Assembly (NCBI GenBank): GCA_964497185.1
Contig: CAZCBX010000008.1
Location: forward strand, 47,108 to 111,107
Direction: 5' to 3'
Length of the DNA stretch: 64,000 nucleotides
DNA from: CAZCBX01 sp964497185
GTDB lineage: Bacteria > Bdellovibrionota_G > JALEGL01 > JAGRMV01
Both the position numbers and the translations under genes were made by a program. Positions 9,851-18,898 of this stretch are shown here, one piece after another. Numbering within the stretch: position 1 is the first letter of the stretch; each line of letters starts with the position of its first letter. A model generated the notes under the pieces. That model made no database searches and was not told the DNA's origin. It worked only from the letters and a program-made list of their open reading frames with translations.

Positions 9851-10423
9851 ATGAATAACTACAGCAAAGAAGAATTATTAAAAATGGTTAAAGCTGTTGG
9901 CGATAATGTACGCATCCATAAAACTGTTCAATTTTTTCAATCTAGCCAAATTACGATTGGATCAAACGTACGCATTGATGCTTTCTCCATCCTTTCAGGC
10001 AGAGTGCAGTTAGGGAACAATATCCATATTGCTGCTGGGTGCTATATGTATGGCAGTCATCAAATTACTATGCATGATTTCTCAGGAATTTCTGGCAGAG
10101 TGAGTTTGTATACCACCTCAGATGACTTTCTTAGCGGACATTTAACAGGACCGACCATTCCCGAAGAGTTTACAAAAATAATCAGTGGACCCATTACTTT
10201 GCAAAAACATGTAATTGTTGGATGTGGCTCCGTCATTTTACCAAACGTAACTTGTGAAGAGGGCGCGAGTATTGGTGCACTTAGTGTGGTAAGCAAAAAT
10301 GTCCCGGCCTTTACGCTGGTTGCTGGAACACCTGCAAAAACAATCAAAAAACGAAACATGCAAAAAATCAAAGAACTCGAAAAAGATTTTAAAGATAAAT
10401 ATGGAGATTATATAAGCCAATAA
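9851..10423 (+). CDS. Hexapeptide-repeat acyltransferase
   Basis: This 190-residue protein carries left-handed beta-helix hexapeptide repeats from about residue 35 to 165, with [ILV]GxxxxI spacing. It ends with the typical LVAGTPAKTIKKR motif of sugar O- or N-acetyltransferases. Such enzymes work as cytoplasmic trimers using acetyl-CoA. Its position after a sugar aminotransferase suggests that it N-acetylates a 4-amino-4,6-dideoxyhexose nucleotide, as VioB or QdtC do. The ATG is preceded by AGAAAG. The 157 bp gap before it means it may have its own promoter. Confidence 0.82.
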   Translation: MNNYSKEELLKMVKAVGDNVRIHKTVQFFQSSQITIGSNVRIDAFSILSGRVQLGNNIHIAAGCYMYGSHQITMHDFSGISGRVSLYTTSDDFLSGHLTGPTIPEEFTKIISGPITLQKHVIVGCGSVILPNVTCEEGASIGALSVVSKNVPAFTLVAGTPAKTIKKRNMQKIKELEKDFKDKYGDYISQ

Positions 10424-10501
10424 AGTTGCCCCACGGGATTTATCTCAAGAATTATATGATTGCATAAATTTGCTTTAAAAATTTATTATTTCATACATAT
10501 G

Positions 10502-11116
10502 TCACTGTTTTGTAGCCTCTACTACAAATGAATCTGATCTCGTTTCAAGATTTTTTAGGTTTTCAGTATTACTCTTACCAACCTCACATATTCTTATATC
10601 ATTAGTGAAACCTGCTTCTCTAAGAAGCAATATTAGATCATCGCTATCATAAATATGTTTATGTCCCCATTCACGCATTGCGATATTAAAAACTTGTGCT
10701 CTTGGCAACCCCAAATACTGTGGACAAATGTTCTTTATCCAGTCTTTTGAATCAAAGTCGTTTTGTAAGTAGGTCGCTATAAGATCAGACAAATCGGGAC
10801 ATGCAATACGCAAAACACCACCTGGTTTCAAAACACGATAACACTCAATGGTAAAATCTAAGGCACTGCTACGTTCAAGGTGTTCAATCAAGTGTTCATG
10901 ATAAATATAATCTACTGTTTTTTCCGGAAAAGGAATACCCTTACTCAAATCACAAGCAATATCTACATCAGATTTATTTGAATAATGATCTCCAGAGTCT
11001 ATATTAACCCAGCCCTTTTTGATTTGCTCACCACACCCAAGATGGAGCTTAATTTCTGGCATATGTTTATAATTTATAAAATTTTTACGACTTATTATTT
11101 TTTTAAGAAAAAACAT
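10502..11116 (-). CDS. Class I SAM-dependent methyltransferase
   Basis: The SAM-binding motif LHLGCG is followed by an acidic VNIDSGD segment, then a YHEHLIEHLERSSA stretch and the post-motif VLKPGGVLRIACPDL. This matches the methyltransferase type 11 family often found in glycan clusters. I use the ATG at 11116, giving 204 residues. A TTG two codons upstream and an ATG at 11062, close to the SAM motif, are alternatives. It sits between the acyltransferase (convergent) and a GT2 gene on the same strand, so the target is probably a sugar of the same polymer or glycolipid. Confidence 0.75.
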   Translation of the reverse strand: MFFLKKIISRKNFINYKHMPEIKLHLGCGEQIKKGWVNIDSGDHYSNKSDVDIACDLSKGIPFPEKTVDYIYHEHLIEHLERSSALDFTIECYRVLKPGGVLRIACPDLSDLIATYLQNDFDSKDWIKNICPQYLGLPRAQVFNIAMREWGHKHIYDSDDLILLLREAGFTNDIRICEVGKSNTENLKNLETRSDSFVVEATKQ

Positions 11117-11175
11117 ACCCAATCCAGGTTTCTAGATAGCAAAACATTGAAATCTACATTTTTATATTTATAAAA

Positions 11176-11991
11176 TTAGCTAGTGATTAAATGATAAAAG
11201 CTTTTAAGCAAAAAAATCAATTTATTCTTTTTTATTTTTAATGATTCATCTGCAAAATGCATTTCAAAAAGCTTATAAGCATAAAGTGTTTTTTTTATGC
11301 GATACATAAAGGGTTGTGACTCCCAGTAACTCTCTGGATGAATTCGATACGTTGCTCCTAGAAATGAAAAATAATGAAGTTGTCCGTGTTTTGCGAGTAA
11401 TAAATAAATTGGCCAATCCGTCATCGGGCTATGCCTTAATAGATCCGAGGCTTCTTTAAAATTGATTAAATGATTTCTAAATACAATGGTGCAAGTTGGA
11501 ATAAAATTTCCTTTTAACATATCATCAAATGAAAATACGTTTTTATCCACATTGGGAACAGTATGGATGTTACTTTTACTTTTTTGATCATATATATTTG
11601 CATCATGAAAACACAGTGAAGCTTTGGGCGTTGCATCTAGATAATCAACACTTTTTTGTAACTTAGTTTCATCTGTCCAAAAATCATCCCCCTCAAGGAA
11701 AGCAATGTACTGCCCCCTAGCCTCTGAAAATGTATCTAAACCATTCTGAATACCCGTTGGTCGGCCATCAATGTATATTTTTCGATTGGGTGATCTCTCT
11801 TTAAGTATCAAATTTTTTGGCTGATTCTCTTTGGTGTATTGCTTGATTACATCAAGCGTTTGATCTTTTGAGCCATCCTCTCCAATAATGACCTCGAACT
11901 CAAAATTGGTTTTTTGAGAAAAAATGGATTCAAGTGTTTTTCTAATATATTTTTCATGATTGTAGGCTAGTACACAAACAGAGAGCTTCAC
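11176..11991 (-). CDS. Family 2 glycosyltransferase
   Basis: This 271-residue protein has the GT-A nucleotide-sugar binding start SVCVLAYNHEKYI, then GEDGSKD in the first Rossmann part and FLEGDDFWT, where the acidic pair stands for the metal-binding DxD-like motif. No membrane segment is evident, so it is probably cytoplasmic or peripheral. Donor and acceptor cannot be predicted. It reads towards the methyltransferase gene with a gap of about 60 bp and follows two other GT2 genes on the minus strand, suggesting one glycan-assembly operon. Confidence 0.85.
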   Translation of the reverse strand: MKLSVCVLAYNHEKYIRKTLESIFSQKTNFEFEVIIGEDGSKDQTLDVIKQYTKENQPKNLILKERSPNRKIYIDGRPTGIQNGLDTFSEARGQYIAFLEGDDFWTDETKLQKSVDYLDATPKASLCFHDANIYDQKSKSNIHTVPNVDKNVFSFDDMLKGNFIPTCTIVFRNHLINFKEASDLLRHSPMTDWPIYLLLAKHGQLHYFSFLGATYRIHPESYWESQPFMYRIKKTLYAYKLFEMHFADESLKIKKNKLIFLLKSFYHLITS

Positions 11992-12010
11992 ATTGTCTCC
12001 TTTTTATTGA

Positions 12011-13009
12011 TTATAAACATAGTAAAAAAACGATTTTGGATTTCATGTCATTGCCCCAGAACCGATAACGAAATAAAATTTCTCTTCTTTTCAACCATCC
12101 GTGGTTAAATAAATGAGTTATTTCTTTGAGTTCATGGACTCTGGAGGTTTCCATCCGATCCATGTATCGTTCAAGTAAAATTTTGGCTTGGTCCAAATTT
12201 TTTTGAAGCGCTTCACGAAATTGTTTCCGGAATGAAAAGAATCTCAACTTATGCTGATGTGCTGTGTAATAGGTGCTTTTGAATGAGTGTATCCAGTGAC
12301 CCATCCGCCTATCCGGCATTGCATACATCGTTAGTGATTCATTGTTGGGATGGTATCGGTAATGGATCAGTGGCGCTTGATTTAAATAAACCATTTCCCC
12401 TACATAAAAAGCCACGAGTGCAAACCAATAATCATGCATCAAGGCTTCACGCGGAATTTCCTTGCTCATGTCAAGCAAAGCACGATTGATCATCATTGTG
12501 CATCCAGTAACCATATTCTGAAATAAGATGGTTGACGGATTTTTTAAAACCGATTTTGCGTGAAACCATGTTGAAAAAGTAGTGCCCAGCGGTTGATCGT
12601 GCTGATCAATGAGCTGAAGGTCACCATGGACCAATATGGGTGTATGGATGCCAACAATCGTTTCCTTTTTTTGCATGGCTTCCAGCGTTTTTTCGATTTT
12701 CGTGGGCAGCCATATATCATCTTGGTCACAAAACATCACATAGTCTTCGGTGGTATGCCCAAGCAAGCAGGCGAAGTTCTGGATAACACCCAGCTTTCCT
12801 TGTGCATCGGTCACCCGCTTGATTTTATTTGGGTATTTCTTCACATACGAGGCAATGATTTGATTGGTTTCGTCTTCGCTACCATCATCCCGGATGAGTA
12901 AAGTGAAATTTTGATGGGTTTGTGCAATCAATGATTCGAGCTGCTTTTCTAAGAACAAACCACCATTGTAGGTGGCCATCACGATGTCAATGGGAGTGTT
13001 GTTACGCAT
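12011..13009 (-). CDS. Family 2 glycosyltransferase, rhamnosyltransferase-like (copy A)
   Basis: This 332-residue GT-A enzyme starts with IDIVMATYNGGLFLEKQLESL, then shows LIRDDGSEDET and FCDQDDIWLP. These are the motifs of the RgpF/WfgS-like branch of GT2, which includes rhamnosyltransferases. It is a clear paralogue of the gene at 13013, with the same length, the same motif order, a shared GCTMM(I/M)N segment and a shared MHDYW segment. Only 3 bp separate the two genes. With rmlA-D-B-C encoded nearby, dTDP-rhamnose is a reasonable donor, but that is an inference. Confidence 0.85.
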   Translation of the reverse strand: MRNNTPIDIVMATYNGGLFLEKQLESLIAQTHQNFTLLIRDDGSEDETNQIIASYVKKYPNKIKRVTDAQGKLGVIQNFACLLGHTTEDYVMFCDQDDIWLPTKIEKTLEAMQKKETIVGIHTPILVHGDLQLIDQHDQPLGTTFSTWFHAKSVLKNPSTILFQNMVTGCTMMINRALLDMSKEIPREALMHDYWFALVAFYVGEMVYLNQAPLIHYRYHPNNESLTMYAMPDRRMGHWIHSFKSTYYTAHQHKLRFFSFRKQFREALQKNLDQAKILLERYMDRMETSRVHELKEITHLFNHGWLKRREILFRYRFWGNDMKSKIVFLLCL

Positions 13010-13012
13010 GGC

Positions 13013-14014
13013 TCAATAAAAAAGAAAAAAAATAACCTTTCCAAACAAAGTCGATGGAAGAAATTTGTATTTTATGATGGCCCGACGCCGCCGCCACCAA
13101 TTTTTTTGAGGCAAGGAAATAAAATTTTCAATGATATGAATCTGCTGGGTTGAAAGGTTCTCACGAAAACTTTCAAGCAAAGCGGTGGCTTGGTGTATAT
13201 TTTTTGAAAATTCTTTGCGAAGCTCTTGCAAAAGTGAGGGCATGCCCCAACGGTTTTTTGGCATTGTTTTCCATCTATTTTTTAATAACGTCCAAATAAA
13301 TAGGATGCCTGGCTTTATGGGATACTGTCCGGCCATTTCATTGTTACCATGTTGACGATACAAAATGATTTTTTGGTCAACCATGGCCTCTTTTTGCCCA
13401 AAAAGTCCGTTGACCAAGCTGACCCAATAATCGTGCATAATGGCTTGATTGGGGATGTTTTTTGCCATCTGAACCAAAGCTTGATTCATCATCATTGTAC
13501 AGCCAGCAACATTGCACTGCATAAGCATTTGACCGAGCGATTGGGGTTCAAAATTTAGGTTTCGGACTTGTTTAAAAGACGGATAGATCACCTCCAAATC
13601 TTTGGACACCACACATAGATCACCATGCACCATTAGTGGCATGGATGGATTGTATTTTTTCAGAAGTGCCTGAGCCGTGTTGTAGGTTTGCTCAACTTTA
13701 TGGGGTAACCACACATCGTCCTGGTCGGAAAACATGACCCAGGGTGCGCTCGCGTGGTGCATGAGCTGACCAAAATTTAGCTTGCAACCAAGATTTTGAT
13801 GATGGTCTTTGACCACGAGCATTTTTTCACCGAATTTTGCTCGGTATTTTTCTATGATTTCTAATGTTTTGTCGTTGCTTCCATCATCACGAATGATTAA
13901 ACGATAATTTTCAAAGGTTTGAGCTAAAATAGAATCAAATTGAGCCTCTAGAAACGGCTCACCATTGTATGTCGCCATTAAAATATCAACAACTGGTTCC
14001 TTGGACACCTCCAT
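13013..14014 (-). CDS. Family 2 glycosyltransferase, rhamnosyltransferase-like (copy B)
   Basis: This 333-residue paralogue of the 12011 gene keeps all the same motifs: VDILMATYNGEPFLEAQFDS, LIIRDDGSNDKT and MFSDQDDVWLPHK. It also keeps the conserved GCTMMMN and MHDYW segments. It is first in the minus-strand glycosyltransferase run and divergent from the GT2 at 14075, with about 60 bp between them for promoters. The tandem pair probably arose by duplication, with the copies now adding successive or alternative sugars. Confidence 0.85.
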   Translation of the reverse strand: MEVSKEPVVDILMATYNGEPFLEAQFDSILAQTFENYRLIIRDDGSNDKTLEIIEKYRAKFGEKMLVVKDHHQNLGCKLNFGQLMHHASAPWVMFSDQDDVWLPHKVEQTYNTAQALLKKYNPSMPLMVHGDLCVVSKDLEVIYPSFKQVRNLNFEPQSLGQMLMQCNVAGCTMMMNQALVQMAKNIPNQAIMHDYWVSLVNGLFGQKEAMVDQKIILYRQHGNNEMAGQYPIKPGILFIWTLLKNRWKTMPKNRWGMPSLLQELRKEFSKNIHQATALLESFRENLSTQQIHIIENFISLPQKNWWRRRRAIIKYKFLPSTLFGKVIFFLFY

Positions 14015-14074
14015 ACTCTACACATATGATAAAAAATCTGTGACTTTTTTTTAATTGCTTCTTAAGATACCCCT

Positions 14075-14833
14075 ATGGCTTTGGCTTCTTATGATGTGAG
14101 TGTAGTGATTCCTTATTACAACAATGATCAAACCATTGCCCAAACTGTAGCTTCTGTTTTGCATCAAACGTATCGACCGCGAGAAATTATCATTGTAGAT
14201 GACGCAAGTACCCATTCGGTCAACATAGACAGTATAAAAACCCAGGCATCGGCCTCAGATGTTGAATTTCGCTTCCATTTATTTGATCAAAATCTTGGCC
14301 CAAGTGCTGCGCGCAATCAGGGTATGGACATGGCAAAAGGCCAATACATCGCTTTTTTAGACGCCGATGATACCTGGCACCCAAAAAAAATTGAAACCCA
14401 AATTCGTTATATGCAAACACATCCCCACGCGCTGATGACGGGTCATGCGTCCAACTATGGTGTTGCGTTGACACCCAAACACGGTGTGCAGTCATTTTCA
14501 TCTCTTTTATGGCGCAATCCTTTTCACACACCATCGATGATGCTTCGAGCAAATCCATCGCTGCGATTTCGAATGGATATGCGCTACAGTGAAGATTACA
14601 TGTTTATTTTGGATGCCAGTAAGCATGGTGAAGTCCACTACATTGACCAAATGCTTTGTACTTTGAGCCATCCGGTCTTAGGTGGCCATGGTCTGTCCAG
14701 CCATCGATGGTCTATGCGTAAGGGAGAACTTCAATGTCATCGAATTCTACAACGAGAAGGGCGCATTTCAAGTTGGACCCGCATCGCCCTTGATTTATTT
14801 TCTTTGATCAAACACTTGAAATCTCTATTTTAG
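14075..14833 (+). CDS. Family 2 glycosyltransferase
   Basis: This 252-residue GT-A enzyme has VSVVIPYYNNDQTI at the start, IIIVDDAST in the nucleotide-binding part, AARNQGMDMAKG, and FLDADDTWHP carrying the acidic metal-binding residues. This is the classical WcaA/EpsE-like GT2 layout and is less close to the two RgpF-like copies. It is transcribed with the rml genes, which begin 44 bp later. It may therefore use dTDP-rhamnose, though donor specificity cannot be read from sequence. Confidence 0.85.
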   Translation: MALASYDVSVVIPYYNNDQTIAQTVASVLHQTYRPREIIIVDDASTHSVNIDSIKTQASASDVEFRFHLFDQNLGPSAARNQGMDMAKGQYIAFLDADDTWHPKKIETQIRYMQTHPHALMTGHASNYGVALTPKHGVQSFSSLLWRNPFHTPSMMLRANPSLRFRMDMRYSEDYMFILDASKHGEVHYIDQMLCTLSHPVLGGHGLSSHRWSMRKGELQCHRILQREGRISSWTRIALDLFSLIKHLKSLF

Positions 14834-14877
14834 GGTATTTCTGTGCTTTTTGAGCGCATTTTGGTACATCTAATCCC

Positions 14878-15738
14878 ATGAAAGGCATTATTTTAGCCGG
14901 TGGCTCCGGCACACGACTTTTTCCGTTAACACAGGCTGTCAGCAAGCAGCTATTGCCCATTTTTGATAAACCGATGATTTATTATCCTTTATCAACGCTT
15001 ATGCTGGCCGGCATTCAAGACATTGCCATTATTTCTACACCCCACGATCTTCCACAGTACAAAGAGCTTTTTGGCGATGGAAGTGCTTGGGGCTTGTCTT
15101 TTACCTACATTGAGCAGCCCAGCCCCGATGGATTGGCACAGGCTTTTATCCTGGCCGAGGATTTCATTGATGGGCAGCCGGTTTCATTGATTTTGGGGGA
15201 CAATATTTTTTACGGACATGGGTTTGAACATGTTCTTGCACAGGCCCAGTCTCATGAGCAAGGTGCCACCATATTTGGATACCAAGTCTCTGATCCACAA
15301 CGCTATGGCATCATTGAATTTGATCAAAACCGGAAGGTCATCAGCCTCGAAGAAAAACCTACCCACCCCAAGTCGCCGTATGCTGTGCCGGGTCTTTATT
15401 TTTATGATCATCAAGTATGCGAGCTTGCCAAAACACTCAAGCCCTCTGCTAGAGGAGAGTTGGAAATCACCGATTTAAATCGACTGTACCTTGAAAAAGG
15501 CCAACTTCACGCCAAGCTGATGAAGCGAGGTTATGCATGGCTGGATACCGGAACCCATGATTCCCTTTTGCAAGCCAGCAATTTTGTACAGACCATTCAA
15601 GAGCGCCAAGGGTTGATGGTTTCTTGCATTGAGGAAATTGCGCTAGACAAAGGCTTTATCAATCAACAGCAGCTTCGAGAAAGAATTGATGTGCTGGGAG
15701 ACAATAGCTATACACATTACCTAGAAAAGCTATTGTAA
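14878..15738 (+). CDS. rmlA: Glucose-1-phosphate thymidylyltransferase
   Basis: RmlA makes dTDP-glucose, the first step of the dTDP-L-rhamnose pathway. The N-terminal signature GGSGTRLFPLT and KQLLPIFDKPMIYYPLSTLM are textbook family motifs, and the GDNIFYG and EEKPTHPKS segments are present. The 286-residue length is normal. It opens a tight run of rmlA-rmlD-rmlB-rmlC, with gaps of 4 and 2 bp and then a 4 bp overlap. Its product also feeds the aminotransferase encoded at 8596. Confidence 0.96.
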   Translation: MKGIILAGGSGTRLFPLTQAVSKQLLPIFDKPMIYYPLSTLMLAGIQDIAIISTPHDLPQYKELFGDGSAWGLSFTYIEQPSPDGLAQAFILAEDFIDGQPVSLILGDNIFYGHGFEHVLAQAQSHEQGATIFGYQVSDPQRYGIIEFDQNRKVISLEEKPTHPKSPYAVPGLYFYDHQVCELAKTLKPSARGELEITDLNRLYLEKGQLHAKLMKRGYAWLDTGTHDSLLQASNFVQTIQERQGLMVSCIEEIALDKGFINQQQLRERIDVLGDNSYTHYLEKLL

Positions 15739-15742
15739 GCGC

Positions 15743-16606
15743 ATGAAAATTTTGATCACAGGTGCAAATGGTGGCATTGGAAGCGCATTGCAAAAAACAT
15801 TGGCTTCTCATGAACTCTCAGCCCATGGATCCGATACGCTGGATGTTTTGAATGACGAAGCAGTAAAGAGTTTTTTTTCTGACTTTCAGCCCGATGTGTT
15901 GATCAACTGCGCTGCTTTTACGGCTGTCGACCTTGCCGAAAGCCAAAAAGATCAAGCATTTGCATTAAATGCGCATATCCCAAAATTTTTGGCAGAGCTA
16001 TGCAACCAATATGGCACCTACCTTGTTCACTATTCAACAGATTATGTTTTTGATGGCAAAAAACCGGTACCCAATGCGTATGTCGAGTCTGATTTAACCA
16101 ACCCAATGAGCATGTATGGCCAAAGCAAACGCGAAGGAGAAATCGCCATTGCGCAGATCTTTGACAACTATGCCATTTTACGAACTTCATGGATTTACAG
16201 TCAGCATCAACCTTGTTTTTTGCGCAGCATTTATCGAAAGTGGCAAGAAAACCCCCATGAACGGCTAAAAATCGTGGACGATCAACATGGCAGCCCTACT
16301 TCCAATCACAACATTGCGCAGCAAACCTTAAAAGTCATTGAAAATCGCATTCAAGGCATTTATCACGCTTCCTCTCATGGACACACAACTTGGTATGAAT
16401 TGGCCCAGTATTTTTTTCAACAATTAAGACATGAGGTGGATATTCAAGCATGTAGTTCAAGCCAATACCCAACCCCTGCCCAAAGACCCGTCAATTCCAT
16501 TCTTCATAACAAAGCACTAATCACGGCTGGATTGGACTGCATGATGGACTGGCAGGAAGACTTGCAAAACTTTTTGTCCACAAACACCGAAAAATTATTT
16601 ATATAG
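15743..16606 (+). CDS. rmlD: dTDP-4-dehydrorhamnose reductase
   Basis: RmlD performs the final NADPH-dependent reduction to dTDP-L-rhamnose. It is an extended SDR with the cofactor motif GANGGIG at residues 7-13, DVLNDEAV, and the catalytic YGQSKREGE motif. The STDYVFDG segment is typical of RmlD. At 287 residues it has family length. It starts 4 bp after rmlA and is second in the cluster, an A-D-B-C order. Confidence 0.95.
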   Translation: MKILITGANGGIGSALQKTLASHELSAHGSDTLDVLNDEAVKSFFSDFQPDVLINCAAFTAVDLAESQKDQAFALNAHIPKFLAELCNQYGTYLVHYSTDYVFDGKKPVPNAYVESDLTNPMSMYGQSKREGEIAIAQIFDNYAILRTSWIYSQHQPCFLRSIYRKWQENPHERLKIVDDQHGSPTSNHNIAQQTLKVIENRIQGIYHASSHGHTTWYELAQYFFQQLRHEVDIQACSSSQYPTPAQRPVNSILHNKALITAGLDCMMDWQEDLQNFLSTNTEKLFI

Positions 16607-16608
16607 AT

Positions 16609-17646
16609 ATGATGAAGGCGAACATCCTGGTTACCGGAGGCTGCGGTTTTATAGGCAGCAATTTTATTCATTTCATTATGAACCTCGAACAGAGTGATGT
16701 CCATGTCACCAATGTTGATAAGCTAACCTACGCCGGAAACCCTGACAATTTACGCAAATATGAAGACCATCCCCAATATTCATTTTTTAAAACAGATATT
16801 TGTGATCAACCCGCCATTGAAAAAATCATGGCAGAACGTGAAATCACGCATGTCGTACACTTTGCTGCTGAAAGCCATGTAGACCGGTCCATTGACAATG
16901 CCAGTCCGTTTATTGAAACCAATATTTTTGGCACGCATTGCCTTTTGGAAGCTGCCCGCAAACTCAAAACGTTGGAACGATTTCATCACGTGAGCACAGA
17001 TGAAGTATTTGGCAGTCTGGGTGCTAAAGGATACTTTTCAGAAACCACCTCATATGACCCCAGCAGCCCTTATTCTGCCTCCAAAGCTGCTTCGGACCAC
17101 TTGGTGCGCGCTTATCACCGCACCTATAACCTACCCATCACCATTTCCAATTGCTCGAACAATTATGGCCCTTACCAATTTCCAGAAAAATTGATTCCTT
17201 TTATGCTTGGACAAATGCTTCAAGAAAAGCCTTTACCAGTTTATGGAGATGGAAAAAATGTTCGTGACTGGTTGTATGTGTTGGACCATTGTAAAGGCAT
17301 TTATCAAATTTTAACCGATGGATTGGATGGCCAAACCTATGTTCTGGGTGGAAACTGTGAAAAAACCAATTTAGAAATCATCTCAGAATTATCCAAAACC
17401 CTTGAGCATTTGGGCATACGGCCCAAAAATCATGCACGATTTGAAGATCTCATTTCATTTGTGCCCGATCGAGCTGGACACGATTTTCGTTATGCCATTG
17501 ATGCCCAAAAAATAAAGAACGAACTGGGTTGGCAACCTGAAGCCTCTTTTCAAAGCGGCTTACAAGACACTGTCGGCTGGTATCTTGAAAATCAAAAATG
17601 GGTGGAACGAATTTTAGACGGCAGCTACCACAAGGATGTCGCGTGA
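16609..17646 (+). CDS. rmlB: dTDP-glucose 4,6-dehydratase
   Basis: RmlB converts dTDP-glucose to dTDP-4-keto-6-deoxyglucose with bound NAD. The motifs are TGGCGFIGSNFI near the N-terminus, HFAAESHVDRSI, the STDEVFGSL segment and catalytic YSASKAASDH. At 345 residues it matches the family. There are two adjacent ATG codons at the start; the first is used here. Its product is the branch point for rhamnose (RmlC/D) and the putative amino sugar (aminotransferase at 8596). Confidence 0.96.
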   Translation: MMKANILVTGGCGFIGSNFIHFIMNLEQSDVHVTNVDKLTYAGNPDNLRKYEDHPQYSFFKTDICDQPAIEKIMAEREITHVVHFAAESHVDRSIDNASPFIETNIFGTHCLLEAARKLKTLERFHHVSTDEVFGSLGAKGYFSETTSYDPSSPYSASKAASDHLVRAYHRTYNLPITISNCSNNYGPYQFPEKLIPFMLGQMLQEKPLPVYGDGKNVRDWLYVLDHCKGIYQILTDGLDGQTYVLGGNCEKTNLEIISELSKTLEHLGIRPKNHARFEDLISFVPDRAGHDFRYAIDAQKIKNELGWQPEASFQSGLQDTVGWYLENQKWVERILDGSYHKDVA

Positions 17647-18191
17647 CCATTGAAACGTTTGACATTGAAGGGCCCATATTATTCAAGCCCACCATCCATA
17701 AGGATGATCGTGGTTATTTTTTAGAGACATACAAAAGTGACCTTTACCGGTCTCATGGTGTCGATGCTTCTTTTGTACAAGACAATCATTCTTATTCCAC
17801 CCAAGGTGTGTTGCGAGGTCTTCACTATCAAATTGATCAACCACAAGACAAACTGGTGTTTGTTCTCAAAGGGGTTGTTCAAGACATCATTGTGGATTTA
17901 CGACAAAGCTCCCCTACTTTTGGACAGAGTTTGGCGGTCGAACTCAGCGACCAGACAGGTGCTCAATTGTTTGTACCCAAAGGCTTTGCCCACGGTTTTG
18001 AAACGCTCAGCTCAGAAGCATACCTCTATTACAAATGCTCTGATGTTTATGCGCCAAAAGCCGAACGCAGCATTTGGGCGCTGGATCCAGCACTTGATCT
18101 TCCATGGAAATCTGATCACCCTCTTCTATCCCCAAAGGATGCGCAAGCCACTCCGTGGGAAAAAGTACAGCCTGCTGATCTTTTTGATTAG
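17643..18191 (+). CDS. rmlC: dTDP-4-dehydrorhamnose 3,5-epimerase
   Basis: RmlC epimerises C3 and C5 of the keto sugar before RmlD acts. This 182-residue cupin has DDRGYFLETYKSD, the VLRGLHYQ motif with the conserved His, and PKGFAHGFETLS. A longer frame begins 45 bp upstream inside rmlB. I chose the GTG at 17643, which overlaps the rmlB stop as GTGA and follows AAGGA (17632-17636) at 6 bp. This gives the normal family length. Confidence 0.95.
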   Translation: MTIETFDIEGPILFKPTIHKDDRGYFLETYKSDLYRSHGVDASFVQDNHSYSTQGVLRGLHYQIDQPQDKLVFVLKGVVQDIIVDLRQSSPTFGQSLAVELSDQTGAQLFVPKGFAHGFETLSSEAYLYYKCSDVYAPKAERSIWALDPALDLPWKSDHPLLSPKDAQATPWEKVQPADLFD

Positions 18192-18221
18192 GCTACGCAG
18201 CGTTTTGTCTGTGTCAGAGCA

Positions 18222-18896
18222 TTAATCCTCAAACACTGGATCTCTTAATACGCCCGTGACGTACTTTGAAAACCTGGAGGGTCGAAACATCCATTCTTCA
18301 ATAAAACTTCTGCCTTCAGAAATGGCTTTTTCTGGAAATTTGCACTCTACGATAATTTTTTCATTGTTCCAGAAGGATGGGCGATCCAGCATCATCAGGC
18401 GTTGAAAATAAAGATTTTGGTCAATGGTGACGCGAACTGGATGCAGTCGGCTCTCAAAATACATGCGGTCGTACCGATTATAAAGCGTGGGCTGATCGTA
18501 ATAGCGCATTAGCGTTCTCATTTCTGGATCATCCACTTGTCGCAGCAGAGGGGTCATGCTTTTTTGCGCTTGTTCAAAAATATTTTTATGGTTAGAAATT
18601 CGACGTATTTTTTTTGTACCCAATTTGTTGTGCTTTTTCTTTGCCTCTAAAAAGAAATATTCTGTATTGGTCACGTCATCATAGCCGCGCAAACGAAGTT
18701 TGGTGCGATAAGAAATGCCTCGAATGTTGTCGGCATATGCTTCTAAGGAAGCCGTATCAAAATAGATGTTATGAATTTTACGAGGTGCATATTTGGCTTC
18801 AAACAATAGCGGAGAATGGTCAATGGTTAACAGAACTTGATCCAACAACGCCTTATCAATGGCGTACTTGACCTCGTACCTTAGCGGGCTGGACAT
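18222..18896 (-). CDS. VTC-domain (polyphosphate polymerase-like) protein
   Basis: This 224-residue protein has the VTC/CYTH tunnel-fold pattern. RYEVKYAI is at the N-terminus, IYFDT at about 45, RTKLRLRGY at about 66, EAKKKH in the middle, and an IVECKFPEKAIS strand near the C-terminus. Yeast Vtc4 with this domain makes polyphosphate from ATP. Bacterial homologues are mostly uncharacterised, so the activity here is inferred. It lies 2 bp after the DUF4956 membrane protein gene, a pairing I know to be frequent. The two probably form a membrane complex. Confidence 0.78.
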   Translation of the reverse strand: MSSPLRYEVKYAIDKALLDQVLLTIDHSPLLFEAKYAPRKIHNIYFDTASLEAYADNIRGISYRTKLRLRGYDDVTNTEYFFLEAKKKHNKLGTKKIRRISNHKNIFEQAQKSMTPLLRQVDDPEMRTLMRYYDQPTLYNRYDRMYFESRLHPVRVTIDQNLYFQRLMMLDRPSFWNNEKIIVECKFPEKAISEGRSFIEEWMFRPSRFSKYVTGVLRDPVFED

Positions 18897-18898
18897 AT

